Notes: a model not told the origin generated them from the letters alone. DNA of 64,000 nt from Temnothorax longispinosus (GCF_030848805.1 NC_092366.1:4669724-4733723); one strand, 5' to 3'. Positions 49,159 to 63,701 are shown, counted from the stretch's first letter. Numbers and translations: made by a program.

Positions 49159-50122
49159 TCATATATAAAACAAGGATGTATAGTTTTCCGATATTTCGCA
49201 CTTCTTGTCTAATGGTAAATTGTTCGTCGCTGTCACATATTCAGGTCGCACAGTGAGCAAGGGCAATTTAAATTGGGTCTTAATTAGCTGCAATAAGAAT
49301 TAAATTATTGAAAATTAAGATATTGCTCTATTTTTAATCTTCGATATTTTGACGATTTTATGGTAGCTCTTTTTTCCCTCACCAGACGTTCCTCCAAATT
49401 CCTCGGCTCGGCTTGTCCACATTGCACGCCGATCGTCCTCCTCAGGCGATCCAAAGCCGCCTTACTCCGCAATTGTTGTCGCTCGAAGTCGGCGAGACCT
49501 TCGGTCGCGCGCACCGCGTATCTTTGTCCGAGTCCATCGTTCGTTCCCGGTACGAAACCTACGCAATGTTCAGTAATCGGTTGAATTACAAGGAAAACCT
49601 GTTCCGCGGCGACGCAAATTCGTGATAATTTTCAGCGCGTATCGAAAGTTTGTCCTGATAAGCGTTACAAGGAACCGATAAGCACCCTCGTATCCTGGCA
49701 ACATGGGGTGAACGAAAAGGGGATCGGTCCTCTTGAAACGAGTATTGACCACTCTTATATCGCTCTCGGACGGTCGCCATGCCTACGCAAATGTTGTTCC
49801 GGCAACGGATAAAAAGTTATTTTTAGAATACACGCGTCGTAGAATAATTGAGATATTTTTTTTTAGGAAAATTTCGAAAGCTTTCTAAGTTATATAAATT
49901 GTTTTATCTTGTATAATCTTATCGTTCATTTGCCGCGTTATCGTTTAAGGCTTAGCGTTGCGAATCGTTCACCTCGTAATCTTCGGCCGCACAATTCGCC
50001 AGGACGAGCGTTCTCGCATGGTTAATCGTAGGATCGAGCAGCAGTTTATGCGTAGCTTTTGCATACGTTTCACCGCAACTGAATCGGTACTGCGGACAAT
50101 AACCGGAATATCTGAAAAGCAT
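49159..50122 (-). CDS. Ciliary microtubule inner protein 2-like (FAM166/UPF0605 family)
   Basis: Four exons join in frame: 49973-50122, 49686-49782, 49383-49558 and 49159-49287, giving about 183 residues. The family lines the inside of axonemal doublet microtubules, so a sperm-flagellum or sensory-cilium role is expected. Two copies of the family's short Gly-Tyr-Gly/Pro motif are visible: YSGYCPQYRFSCGETY near residue 5 and PGYEGFVPGTNDGLGQRYAV near residue 79, the second created exactly by splicing (GAG G|GT). Between them lies KATHKLLLDP, and a helix RQQLRSKAALDRLRRTIG follows. The fourth exon (QFKLPLLTVRPEYVTATNN) is supported by acceptor TTATTGCAG. If its donor (CTG|GTGAGG) is unused, the frame instead runs to a stop at 49305. 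The start ATG at 50122 gives an unusually short N-terminus, and a missed 5' exon is possible. AATAAA follows the stop immediately, and another is at 49038-49043. Confidence 0.72.
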
Positions 50123-51779
50123 AGCCGCGCGATCTTCTTGAAATTCGCAAAGCACTCTATATGCGGCACCGTCACTCCAAACTTACAATTAGTGTAATGA
50201 ATTATTGGATTATTAAGAACAGTTATTAATTATTTGTAATACAGATTGATTATTATCGATTTGTACAGGGGTTAACTTTCTACCCTGGAATAAAATGAGG
50301 TTCCGCCGTTGTTAACAATTCCATTCCAGCAGTCATTTTGTGAAATTAATTTCTCCAAAAAAATCCGTCGGGAAAGAGCAAATTACAGCTTTACATTTTG
50401 CGTTAAGGAAACATTTTCTCGCCTTAATCTGTTAATTTAAATGCATGCCATCGTACATACATACAATTGAAATTCTGGCGTTACTTCACTCGTTACGAAC
50501 CTTTTGCAGCTGCTTTCGTTGAGTAAGGAATTAATGCGGGTTGAGAGATAATCGACTGGCAAAAGGGGAGATAGGGATGACGAGGAGTGAGAAAGAGAGA
50601 GTACTTGTGATAGAGTAGGGAGGGACACGCGTTGCGTACTTAAACGGGGGAAGGTGCGTGATTACAGTTTCGCTTTCCAGTTTTCACGGGACCACCGCGA
50701 CGGTAGGATGTTCCGTTCAAAAGTGCCTCTCATGTAATTAAAATCTTGAATTGCTCAGCATCCGATATTTGTGTAAACGATTTAAACTGAGAGAAGAGGC
50801 TTGCCGGTGATTAGATAAAAACACAGGGAGCGGAAGTAAATACGTTCTTGAACGATAAATTTTGGAAGAGGAAAAGTGATTTACAATGCGAAGATAAGAA
50901 GACTGTTTTAATTGTCGAAAATACTGTCGAAAAAGATTGATGATATAACGATGGAATAATTTCACGCTAAATATTCGTGGAGTGTATAGTGATGCGATTG
51001 CGTATCTTTTTTATGTTTAAAACGGTGATGGAAACGAGAAACTCGCTGATTACGCGTTAATAAATTATTCAGAAAGGGAGAAGCGAGAACTATGTGGTTC
51101 CGTCCAGAAATGAGTTCCATCTTTTACGTCGAATCCGACTGCGAGACTATAAAAGTGGCTAAAAATGAGGTAAACGACTTGTTTATGCTTATGCAGCTAG
51201 TGACATTTTAATGGAGACTGCAGGCTGACTGATAGTAATTAATTGCGTTCCTCGATATAACAGTTAATAATTTTATATATATTTTGTCGATGACGGGAGA
51301 TAATGGGAAAGGGGAACAAGTGAGATAGAAAGGTAGAAGGAAAAAAAAGAGCGATAGAACGTGATTTGCGGAAAAGTGGAAATTCCACCTACACTTGTGC
51401 GAAAGCAATGATAATAATAGCGCGTAAAAGGAAAAGTGAAACTTGCGGAGGTAACACTTAACGCCTGGCCACGTTTATGAGTTCTCCGGATTTCGACAGC
51501 GAGACGAGAGAGTAGAAAAAGTCATAAAATTACCCGCATTGCGAATATTTGATTCTGCACCTTGTTGAATTTTTAATTCATTTGTTTACGTAATGCAAAA
51601 TACAGAATTGCTGGCGTAACGAAAAAAATTAGGTAACGTTCTGTGAACGATTATTTTTCAATATTCATGCCTCGGTAAATATTGTTTTACAAGAAAATGT
51701 CACGGAATTTCATTAAAATTAATATTTTGGAATTAATTAACGCTTTATATTTTTTAACGCTTTTATTTTCTTTTAACGC

Positions 51780-51862
51780 TTAATGAGTCATTATTGGGAA
51801 TATTATTCAATATCATGAAAATTATTAAATATTTAATAATATTCCCGATGCTGACTCATTAA
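51780..51862. repeat. 83-bp hairpin element
   Basis: TTAATGAGTCA (51780-51790) is the reverse complement of TGACTCATTAA (51852-51862). The inner GGGAATATTA and TAATATTCCC arms also pair. It could be a tiny foldback element or a chance palindrome. Confidence 0.6.
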
Positions 51863-54838
51863 ACACTAATCATATACTTTCAGAGGAAGGGTCATGACCT
51901 GGTCAGGTGTATATACCAGGTGAACGAAATGCAGTTGCGCGCACGCGACAAAGTAGTAGTAATTTTCTGCGCTTTTGCTTGGCGTTTGTTTCGCGTCCCC
52001 ACAACCGGAAGCGACGTTATCACGTATTACTTGCTGTCAATTCGTGGTGTAGATGGAGGACATGTAGCGACAGATATACACGAAACATATTACATTGCAC
52101 ACAAATGATAGTCGGAGATTTAATTTCAACGTTTTTAACCAGATAGTCATGAGTGTCATGACACTCTTGCGTTACTCTAAAAACGCTGGATTAACTTTAA
52201 AAATATCACATTTTCTACAAAACTGATAATATATAAATACCTAGAATTCATATTTTGTTGATTAAAGTAGAAAAATGGAACTCTTTAATTGACTACTCGA
52301 ACGTCTCTCCTCGTCATGCTACGAAAAACGTCGACGCTGGCAATAAATTAGCAGTCGCATATCAATGCGCAGATCGTTAGTCTCAGTGAATCAGAAGGTT
52401 AATTTATTCATCCTTCACGGACTCTCTTAATTAGAGCTCACCGCGAGCGAATCTATAAATATAACACGATAGGGGATGGATTAACTTTTAAGCTCTCGAG
52501 TTCGTTCTGCTGTCGCGCCGACTTTTAATATTTAAAGTATCTAAATACGTTTAGATATTCTCCCAGAAAATTGGAAGATAAAATTTAAAGAATAAATTAG
52601 GTTTACTTATTGAATTAGATTAAATTACATCTGGGCCATCGTTTTATCATCGACAGAAAAACGCGAAACGAAAACCACGAACGGAAGTGACTATAACGCC
52701 GCAATGCGCGCAGAAAGTTTGTCGACACGCGAGCATTTCCCTGAATATCAATCATTTTCTCGGGGCTTTATGGATAAAACGACTTGATTCCCTGGGCATG
52801 TTGTCCTTCGAACAAAAAGAAAGACATTGAATCAGCAATGCTACTATTTTCTACATATTCTCAATTTAACACTATAATTTTCAGAAAGCTAAGCAGAGAA
52901 ATCTATCGTTAGAGCATATATTGTTAAAGTTGACTAGCGTTGCTGTCAAAATTAAAAAACTCTATCGTCTATTCTTTTAATACTGAAAATTTTTCGAGGG
53001 ATCATGAAAATAGATTGGACAAGGAAAATTCTACGAAAGTTCCGAATGATATCCAGAGAGATTTCCACATGACGCAGCACGGTTCGTGGCACGCGCTGTG
53101 AAGCACGGAGTGAGTCACTCGCGTCCTGTATACCGCGTGTGTATCACGATGGAAAGAGGGAGGAAAGAAATACATGGGGTTCCCCTAATTTCGTCACTTT
53201 AATTCCGCCTCTTGCATACCAATGGCTTTCAAAAGGGGTGGCGTCCGATTGTATTCGAGTATCCGACGACGCTTCTCGCCTTGAGTATCTGGAGTTGCGC
53301 ACATCGCCGTACGAACAATGAGGCGACCGCGAATGTGATGCGAGTCACGCCGATCACGCGGATGCATCGAACGCGTGCGTACGAACAAAAGGCTCGAGAG
53401 GACGCGGGTACAACGCGCTGAACGCGCGATGTGCCACCGGAGGATGACGAAGAGAACGGCGACATCGCCGAGAAACACGCGCGTGCATAATTTATGCTCG
53501 CGCGACAACGTTCGTCCGCATATAATTTACGGATCGTCGAGTCAACCTCTTCGTCCCCAGAAACACGATGCTATAGACTTCGATTTTTGTCCCGTATATT
53601 TCGTGACATAAACTGGAACATTGATTTATGCGGTGACATAATCTGTCGACGTGATGACAAGTAATCTAAGCGAGTAGTTGGACTCAATAAGAAAACACGC
53701 GACGCTTAATAATAATATTGAAACAGATGACATTAATGAATATATGATAGATACTTATATGAATAGATGCGCATATATTTCTATTTTACACACAGCACGA
53801 CCACTATATGAGAATCTCTAAAATGCTTTTATTTAAACTCGTCGATCAAAACTCAAAGTTGATCTCTCTTTAGTGGAAGTAAAATTTGACGGAATTTTCA
53901 TTTTTCAATATTTTCGTATTGAGCCGTAAGAAACTGCTGGAAAATAAAATGACGATGAGTGTCCCGACGCCACGGAAATCAATCTGTTTCCAAGGTGGAA
54001 TTCTTTCCGGCGACTTTCCCACACTCGCCGCGGTTCCACAACGTGACCGCATTCCGCGGGGAATCCGCCTATCGGACGCAATACTTGGACCGTATTCCGC
54101 GAGAAACGCGAAAATGGTGTGATTTCGCGAGCGATGCCATCAGCGATCGCGTGATCCCGATTTTCTCAGGCCGCATCGGGATCTTTAAATTCCACGATGT
54201 ATTGCGTGGTATTTCTCCAGGAACAATGATGATTAAGGGCCGGGGAGATTAGAGGAATCCACATCGGTCGGGATGCGGTTAACGGTTTCACCTTTACCGG
54301 AGAGGCCCTTGCACTCCTCGGCTCGGCGCGCGTCATAAGGAATGAGCGATATTAACGTTTATATATATACATGCAGGACGCGCGCGGTCGTTTCCTTCTG
54401 CCTTCGTGACTCACGCGCGCGTCTGCTGATCTCCTCTGGCAGACTTTATGGTGTTGGAAGCACCGTAATCCATAAACCCGCGCCGGTAGAATCGGCGAAC
54501 ACGACGGCTCGCGTCGTTAAAGCCGCGAGGGATCGCCAAGGCGCTGAAAACAGTCCGTGCCTTCGCGAACGCGGATGATATATAAGCTTGAACTTTTTTA
54601 CCGTAGAATGCCTTAGATCCTTCTAAACTACGTAGCAAAGTGTGCATTTGAAGTCAACGAAAGAATAATGAGAGGCGAAAGAAGTTGAAAGCGCAGTTTT
54701 AATTAATCTTGAAAATATATAATACTTTTCTTTTACGGTTTGGCTACCAAGATTAACTCGAGTATTATAGGAATTAAATAATAAAACTGTCATTTTATCT
54801 AATTTTTATTAAGAACAAACCGATTCCAAATTAGTCAA

Positions 54839-54956
54839 TTGTAGATTCAAGATTTCTAATACTGGTTAAGTTAGAGTTAAATATGAATATACGTGCAGCG
54901 TTGTAGATTCAAGATTTCTACTATTAGTAATAGACTAAATATGGACATACGTGCAT
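54839..54956. repeat. Imperfect tandem duplication, 62-bp period
   Basis: TTGTAGATTCAAGATTTCTA occurs at 54839 and 54901, and each copy continues to an AAATATG[AG]A[TC]ATACGTGCA segment. The middle part differs between copies. Confidence 0.8.
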
Positions 54957-56783
54957 TGCTTGGTTCTCATTTTTATTCCGCTTGGTTATATTATTCCTAT
55001 CAAGTGTACACCGCGGCACTCTCTTCAAAGGTCTTTTCAAAGAGGATGGGAAAAAATACTGGATTAGGCTTCCCAGCTTGTCAAAGCAGATCCAGAGGCA
55101 AGAAAAGGTCAGATAGGGTTGCTCGGTAGAGAGGAAGAGAAAGGACACACGATGAAGAAGGGGGGCAGAGGCCGGAGGAGGGATACTCGCGACAGCCACC
55201 AGCTCAGTGTGGTTCTACTCTTCGTCAGGTGTGTCTCGTGGATCATCATAGAGATCGTAAATCGTATCTGTCGGAGTAGAAGTGTATCGGAAATCTGTAT
55301 ATCGTGTTTATCTTAACGAATAAAAAAAAATTCCCCTCGAACTTAATCGATCTGGAATAAACGCTATCGCGAGCCGGACTTTCTTGTCGGGAATGTAATT
55401 GATATCGACACGTGACCAAATACAATCGTGATCGCATGATCGTGTCGACGATCCTTTCGAGCGTGACGGGTTTCCATCGACGACATTCGCACGACGGACG
55501 GCATGTCGATCTGAAGGTGAGTCGACGTTTGTAATCGAAGAATCTTCAACCCTCCTCGGCCACATGTCCTCCGTTCACCTAGACTTGAAAATGCTGTATG
55601 GAAAAACAAAACTAATGATGTTATCGATGATTGGGCGTTGAATGTCTGACCACGCGAGCGAATTGGCAAAGTAGGTGAACTGTGTCCTGGAATAAGTTGA
55701 CAGATTTGGTACGCAAAAAAAAGAGCGATTCAAGTTGCACACGAAGCAAGTTTCCGCCTGTCGTGACCACGAAATTTTGCAGCGATACATTCATCATTTA
55801 AAAGTTTTGAAAGTAAAAAAATTTAACATAAAACGATATTAAATAATTAAAAAATTATTAAAATTATGCAGTATAAATTATTTCTTCCAATTTTATTAGA
55901 TTTTAGATTTTTTATTTATCGATGATTTTATCTTTTCTCAGAAAAATTAATTGTGTATATGTCGATTTTCCGATAGAAAGCAGCGACAAATTTTAACTTT
56001 CCGAAAAAGATTCTTAATATTGAGGAAATGTTTTTCTTGCTAGAAAAGCAAATTCCGTCGCTGGAGTAATCTCGAAGTTCAAGGAGTCAATAGTACGCGA
56101 TGAAAACCAGTCAACGCGACAGGTAGTCGAGACGTGCTCGAGACGCTTCTAAGAGCGGCTTCCGAGAGCTCTTTAACTAATTTAACTCATCGTTTTTCCC
56201 GTTTATCGACCGATAAAAACGAACGAATATATTAATAGCTAATGATTATAGAGTGAATGATATCCGACCGATTTAATTCCGCTCGTCTGAGCGTCTGAAG
56301 TGGTCCGGATGCTTCGCTTTTGTTTTAATAATAGTATCACCGACCGGATAATTGCGCTCGTTCAGCGTTAATTCCGCTCCATGATTAATTCCAAGAGTGG
56401 ACTCGTAATTTGTGCGTCGCGCTTTTATTGCAACGAGTGCAAGCCGCCTCGCGAAATAATTGCGGCGATGGTTTTCATCGTTAATCGCGTTATCTTTCCT
56501 TCGATGAGCGCGCAAACGCTTTATAGAATATTATATAAAGCGCCCACGTTTCTCTCAAGACGCATAACGCCGTGCGAGCCTTCCGTCCGTGTAGCGTGCC
56601 AAGGGCGACCTTAACATTTAATTAAAAATAGGCGGACTGAGAGAGGCGCCGACATAAAGGCGACGTTAAATAAGGGTCGCGCGGCATTTAAAACCCACGG
56701 ATTTTGATACAATGCGAACGTTTCTTGACAGTCTTATAAAAATATTAAATTATTTTTTGAAACTTTTTAAAATGGATCGTTAA

Positions 56784-56960
56784 GGGTTAGGCAACAATGA
56801 AATAAATGTGTGCAGGCTTTTAATTTTAAAATTGATTGTTTATACTATAATTCAGTTAAATAAATTCCTTATGTAATTATAAGGAACTTGTTTAACTGAA
56901 TTATGAACGATCCATTTTAAAATTAAAACCCTGCGCATTTATTTCATTGTTGCCTAACCC
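56784..56960. mobile_element. Foldback MITE-like element
   Basis: GGGTTAGGCAACAATGAAAT at the left and ATTTCATTGTTGCCTAACCC at the right are perfect inverted ends. They continue as a TTTTAATTTTAAAAT arm pair, and the centre is itself palindromic (AGTTAAATAAATTCCTTAT / ATAAGGAACTTGTTTAACT). TTAA borders the left end only (56780-56783), and the right flank reads CCAATT. No coding capacity is seen. Confidence 0.75.
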
Positions 56961-59900
56961 CCAATTTGGGTGATCGGTTCCCTCTCTAAATATAGAGAGC
57001 TAGGCAAGAGATACTCCCGGTGGGTTGCCATCCCTACTGCTTCCGAGAGGTGGCGATCGAATAAAAACCGACAATTTTTGATCGGATTTGAAGTCGGATC
57101 CTTCGGCTCATTAGACCAGCGCACATCTCTCTGCGCCACGATCGCCACATAGAATAACTATCATGGATCGGGAACCGCGTTCGCGATCTAACGAACAGTT
57201 AATAAGCTGTCGCGTAACTAATGAAGCCTATGTTAAGTCGATAACGTTTCTCTCTTTCTTTCTCTCCCTTATCGTCTCGTTCCTAATTAATTCCCCGACA
57301 TTCATTCGCGTTGTAATTGCACGATTCGTTATGCATTCCCGTTTCGTCCGCGTACGTCCAGCGTAGCGTATGCACGAATCGATGAATCGGAACCACCGCG
57401 ATCATCGCAATCGCTCGGCATCCGGCCAATTTGCTCGTCCAGATGCGCCATAGGCGCCCATTTATAAGGGTCGCGGAGGGACTAATGTATATGCCGTTGT
57501 AGCGCGATATTTATTTAAAAAAAAGAAAGGGTTTGCGGAAGAGAGAAATCTGCTCCGATTTACATTATTAGAAAATTGTTTCCGGAGACATTAGAAAAGG
57601 GGAAAATTAAACTTAATTTATGACGCGAATTATATACGGAATATATGTACGTTAATTAATATAATTTTCTTCATAATTATTATAAATTTTTATCGATGTA
57701 ATTTCCAAGTTCTCGACCTAAACTCTCAGCCCACGACTTTCAATTCTCTCTGCTCTCAATGGAAATATTGTGCGTCCTCGATTCACGTATGAATGAGCGT
57801 AAATCGATTGTCGTGTCATCGACTTGTCGTCGACATTGCAATAGAAAACGGAGTAAAGACACGCTCGCGGGCTGACCGTTAGTCATTGTTATGCGACGTG
57901 ACAGTAGAGTACGCGCGCGCGTTTTAGCTTCGTTAAGAACAATTAAAAGCGGCTCAAGACTTAATTGGCGCGACTGCCAAAGGCGCGTCCGTTTAATCGA
58001 CGTTTATTAAAGGAATACTCGCACGCGCGCGGCTTAACGAGCGAGCGTTTCATTCCCGTGGGAGACATATCGTGAAAGTGCACGACGAGGATACCTACCC
58101 AAGGGGCGAAATAAGCATCCCGAGCCGCGTGCAGCGCAAAATGAGAAATGAAGGCTTCCAGGACGCGTGAATTTACGTATACCGCCATGGTGGTGAAGTT
58201 ATACCCCGCGTGTAACGACAGGCCTCTACGAAAACAAATGACACGAGCACGTTCAGCAGAGGCTCGAGCTCTATTTATAAGGAGTTCAGAGTGCAAGTGA
58301 AATAAGTCCATTAGGCTTGCCTCGAGTGCGGCTTCGTATATATCCAAAGCGAAGCTTATAAATTGCGTACTTGCCGGCGCCGTGAATCTTTCGTTTATCG
58401 CACACGCGCTTTCCTCGAGGGCTAATGACCTTACCCTTTTCTTCTTTTTTTTTCGCGTATTCTCGGGTGTGACAGACTTTTGTGTCCTTTCATGCGGTAA
58501 TGAAGATTCTTTAAGCTCGGGACCGCTTCGTCGGGAAGAGGAACGTCGTTTCCGCCGTTCTTGGCGTTTTTCGAAAAAATCCCACGATGCTTATCCCACG
58601 ACGCGTTAACGGGCCTTTACCGTTCTTCTTTACGCTGCCGTGCCGGGTTTTCGGTAATGAGGACATGTTATGCAAATCGGCGGAGATATTGTAACTGTCG
58701 CGCAAACGGTACGCAAACACGCGTCGTCCTTCACTCTCGGCTCACGTTGCCTCGCGGAGAAACGAGTTCTATCGCACATACGCCGCCATATAATTCTTCC
58801 GTTAATTTGCCATTTCCTTTGTGGCTCTCGCTAAGAAGCTCCGCGCTACTTTATTATCTCCTACCCGTTATATTTGTCGAACGAATCTTGTAAAATCAGA
58901 GCATCTCTCTCTCTTTCTTTCTCTCTCTCGAGAAAATTTGCAACACCTATCGGGAGTGATAAAGAAGCGACTAAATTGGAAAGTCCTATCTTATCTCGAG
59001 ATCGAGACCGACTCTAATCTTCATTCCCGACTCCTTCCTCGGATAATCCCCGAAGTATTTATAGTATTCCCGCGTTCATTTCACGGCTGGTTATTAACCG
59101 GATAAAATGCCCGGTACGATGGTACCGATTAACGAGTCACGTTTCCCCAGAGTACATGCCCCCATCTTCGGGAGAGAGAACTCTCGATAAATCAGGACCT
59201 CTCGGCTTCGCTCTGCGGCGTTCTGCCGCGAGAATAACTTATCTCGCTCACAATGCCCTGCCCGCGTAATTCCTGAATATATCCCTTCGAACGCGAAGCA
59301 ACAAATTAAAGTTCCCCGACAGAAATGCGCTGTCCTGATGTTCCGATCGGTCGCAAATGACCTGCGATAAATCATTCGTTATTATCCTATGCACTTTGAA
59401 GCAGTGCCATCGTGATTCGCATTTAATACAATAAGATTAAGTAATATAATTCTATAAATGAATTATATAAAAAATATATATGAAAATATATATAAAAATT
59501 TATTGTTTAGACTTTACACTTGTGAATTTTGAGGTATACTGAGGTTCTTGCAATTTTCAAGCAATCTCTCGATACGAGCATGTTCATATCACTGTTCAAT
59601 AAATATATCATAAGCATTCCATATTCGACGCCAAAAAATCCTGGATCGCGATATAGCTCGCGTATTAATCAGTCACGATTCTCAATCTCGTCTCGGTGAT
59701 GAGGCTTCTCCGTGCTCGTTCGGGGTGCAACCATATATACAGGATATATGTGTATATGGATGCGCCGGATCGTTAGATCGCTCCAATTCTCCTCTGCCAG
59801 ATAATACGGATTGCCTCGTAGATCAGTACCTCCGTACAATGCAAGTATCTAGACAATGTATCAAGGGTTCACCTCGCCGAGTCCTAACGCGCGCAGCGGT

Positions 59901-62751
59901 ATCTTCTTCACTTATATTCTTCCTTTTCTCCGCGCGAGAAGGTATTTCGCGGTTACGTTCGAACGTGCGCTTCATTTCTTATCTCTACGGCGCAACAGAT
60001 ACATCCGACTTGTAGTTGGGGGAAAGATTGAGTTATTTTTAAAATAATCAATAGTTTAGAAAACTTTGAGAGCGCCGGTGATTATGCTCAGGCGTAAACA
60101 GACGAGATCCTTATCTTTTAACAGATAGCCTCGAGAGAGTGATAATTAAGTGCAAATTTGCCACCATTATTCACAAATTCCTCAGAAATTCCCCGACCGT
60201 TTGCGGTTACGCAAAATTAGCTTAATCAGAAAACTCAGATTATTCTCTTAATAAATTGAGAGTGAGGAAGGGAGAGAAGGGGAGGAGCGGAGGATGCCGC
60301 GCGCGAATTCCGGTCGGGATTCCGCTTTCCGCGAGAAATAACTTTCAGCATCTCGCTGTTTTGTTGCGCTATCGGGTAAGGAAACGGGCATGAGCGCCTC
60401 TTGCACTCATAAATAAGGCATAACCGAGCCGCGAGCGCGGCGAACGTGGGCGAAGACTCTTTGCGCGCGCGACGTATGCGCGATTTGTTGTTGCGAGAGG
60501 GTGGAAAAGCAAGCGAGGGAGCCGCGAGGAATTACCTATCCGGCATGTATTCTTGCTTCGGGATGCGTGGGCGTGCGTAGGTATCAGCCCTGAAGAGAGA
60601 TCATCAGGAAAGCATGAAGATAAAGAACGACGGGGGTTCCCGATAACTGACGTATTTTATTAACTTCGCTATTTATTGTTTATAATTAATTTCATATCGC
60701 GTCGTTTACCGCGATCGTCGTTTCTCAACTCAATTCTTTTCATTATTCCGTAAGCTTCTTATTCGATTAATTATTTCACATAGTCGATTTATGTTTAATG
60801 TAATTTAATCCTTATTAATTTATGACTCTGTAGGATTTATTTAACAAACTCATTCGGTTTCAACTGATTTGTTTGCTGCATCGGCCATCAATTGCGACAA
60901 ATGTCACGTATGTACAAGTCAACAAGGCCTAAGTCAGCAATCAACACGTCTGCCGTATCGATATGTACAAATAAGTAAACAACGGTTCAAATCGCAATAA
61001 TGTCTCATTGCGACTTAATTCCCATACGCGACAAAGTATTATCAGGTAGATTGCAAAACAACATCGATACCAAATGACTTCATAATTTCTATATACTGTT
61101 GCATCGATTTTCTTATTTTTACAGTTTTATTTGTGATACGCAGCGAACGAGCTTGGTCGTTTGTTTCTTAACTGTCACGTGTATAATGGCAGATCTTTCT
61201 GAACGCGAGAAATTCTCCCTGCAGCTCTCTCCACGTTGCGTTCGCGCGACTATTTAACGATATTTTCAACCCGCACGCACACGCGAGGGGCGGGCTGCCC
61301 GTGGGGAGTTACAATTGTTGGTACATTGTTACACGCGTAACAGGGCAGCATGCGCGCAGCAAGTTTTTTGCAAAATGCACTGCTCGCGGGAAAGCTCGAA
61401 AATCTCCTACATCCCTGATGACATTAATTTATCGCCGCGCGTTATTTGCGCAACGCTTTAATGCAACAACGGCGGCGGTAATGGCATTATAATAGCAACG
61501 AAATCGTTCGCGCGCGCGTTCCGTGTATCGAGTTCAGGGTCGTTTCAGGATCTTACCGTCGACGCGCATTTTTCAAGCACGTTGCGCCGCACAAAACGCC
61601 TCTCACAATAGCCGATTCCGGCGTCGCGTATTACTCGATCGTTTTATCAACTCGCGAGCAAACAGAAAATCCGAGTTATTTACCAAGACGCAAAGTTAGG
61701 ACGTTATTGATGAAAAAAATCACCGCGCCAAGTTATAACGTTTATTATAATTTCTTCATATATTTTTAACTATCGATGCCTGAATGGTAAATTTATCCTC
61801 TGGTCAACAAAGATTATTTTTAATCACAGCTTGTAATTTATATTTTCCACTTTATTGAAAAAGTTGTCGAAATATTTGTATATAAGCCTTAAAGAAACGT
61901 ATAGGTCTTGCGGGGAAAGGTGTTTCTCTCTCTCAGAGATCCAGTTTCGTATTAATTTAAATATTTCAATGCTGCGCACAAGGCGCAGAGTCAACGTGCT
62001 AAATATTTTATCACGCAAACGCTGGAATATAGATTTCCAGCGCTTTAATATTGCACCATTGGCATCGTTCCGACGTTGAATCTCAATATGTTACTCCTTG
62101 ACACGCGCTCGTTTGCGAGTCATTGTTACTCGTATCGCTTACGTAACGCGTGACGAAAGACAGAATGTAGAATTTTGACTCGTCATAATTATTGTAAGAA
62201 TTCACGGGCATGATAATTCAGAGGCACAGAGAGAGAGAGACGAGAAAGAGAAGCCCTGGGGTTGAGGAAACGTATCGATCACCGCGGCGTAACGCGAAGG
62301 TAACCGGCGTCGCGTTGCAGTTTTCCCGGTGCGAGGATCCGCCGTGGGCGATACACCACGCTCGCGTGGTGTGCGCACCCGCGCGTGTCCGACACGCACG
62401 CGGCACGCGGACGTCGCGGACGCGGACGGCGCGGATCACGAGTCTCTAGTCGAAGCGACGCGACGCGGGTCGGGACGCGACGGGACGCGCTGGCTTCTGC
62501 CTGCTTCTGCCGCTTATGCTCGCCTGATAGAGCCGCGATCAAGACGTTTGCGCAAATCGCGTAACGCGGACGCGCATACGCGCTCTCCACGCACGCCGCC
62601 AACGACGTCGCGCCACGTCGTGTCACCTGCCTCCTCGCGCAGCCCGACGACAGTAAATGAGCGCAGCCGTGATGAGTCGGCGCGCGAAACCAAGGAGTAG
62701 TCTTTTGTAACCTTTTCCGTTCACGTCCCAGGTCGAACAGCAAGTCGCAAT

Positions 62752-62799
62752 AAAGTCAAAATGACGATTTCTAGGTCATTTTGCCATCATTTTGACTTT
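62752..62799. repeat. Short perfect-arm hairpin
   Basis: AAAGTCAAAATGA (62752-62764) pairs with TCATTTTGACTTT (62787-62799) across a 22-base loop. Confidence 0.6.
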
Positions 62800-63701
62800 G
62801 TTGTAATTTTCTGTTCTACCTATAGAGTCGAGCTGGAGCCTGCAATCGCGGAAATCAGTCTGACGTAGATCTGATTTTAATTTGATTCGATTCTAGGCGT
62901 TAAAATTGTGCTGCGAAATCCCAGCGAGTGTTGAAATCTCAATATGCGACTCGGTAATATAATAACAATCAATCATTTGTCTCATTAACCATATTAAAAT
63001 GTAATACAGCGATACAGATACAGTTCCACGTCGCGACAGCGGGATTTTTAGATTGCAGATTTATGCGGTCTGATAAATTTGCAATGATATTTATTTTTAT
63101 CGCCGTAAGTGATGGAAAGAAATCAATGACAGACGCCGGGCGTTTTATCGCGACGATTAATTTCGGATTTGATAGCTCACGAAACGCGTGACAGCTATAC
63201 TGGAGTAAAGAGAAATCGAACGATTGCACATCGCGAATGATTATAATCGCGAATGTGCTGACGGACAACTTGAAAATTCGCTGAACCAGATTTATTATGC
63301 TGGATACTTCTGATTATCTGGACCGCGAAGCTTTTCCGTCGTGGACGCGTTCCGATTCTCACGTTTACGTCCCGGACTTCTGAGTAAGAGATCACTTGAC
63401 GGCGTTAAGGAACGTCATGATGATTTATGCTTGCCGTTCACGCGTGACGCGTCTTCCCGGATGAGTAACTCCTGGAATCGTAGAAAAGGAAATTATCCTA
63501 ACGGGTTCGAAATTTGCCTCGGTGACCCGACTGTTGTTTCTCACATATTCGATTTATGGACATAAGAGGAATTTGTCCGAACAAAACCGTTGTATCTAAC
63601 AGCTGATGCAAGTTGAATGCTGCTTCAACGCGACATTTTCATATTTTTTTAAATATAAATGATAGAAACTAATATTAATAGAAAAAAATACATATTTTTT
63701 G

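Noticed and set aside
49305..49382. Readthrough extension of the third exon of the CIMIP2-like gene (EERLVREKRATIK...)
   Set aside because: A good GTGAGG donor and TTATTGCAG acceptor give a more protein-like fourth exon in the same phase. The extension is kept only as an alternative end.
51907..52146. Two overlapping plus-strand frames of 62 and 79 codons
   Set aside because: Neither has a recognisable motif or supportive splice context. They overlap in different frames, so neither can be preferred.
56784..56795. GGGTTAGG resembling the insect TTAGG telomere repeat
   Set aside because: It occurs once as the end of an inverted repeat and not in tandem.
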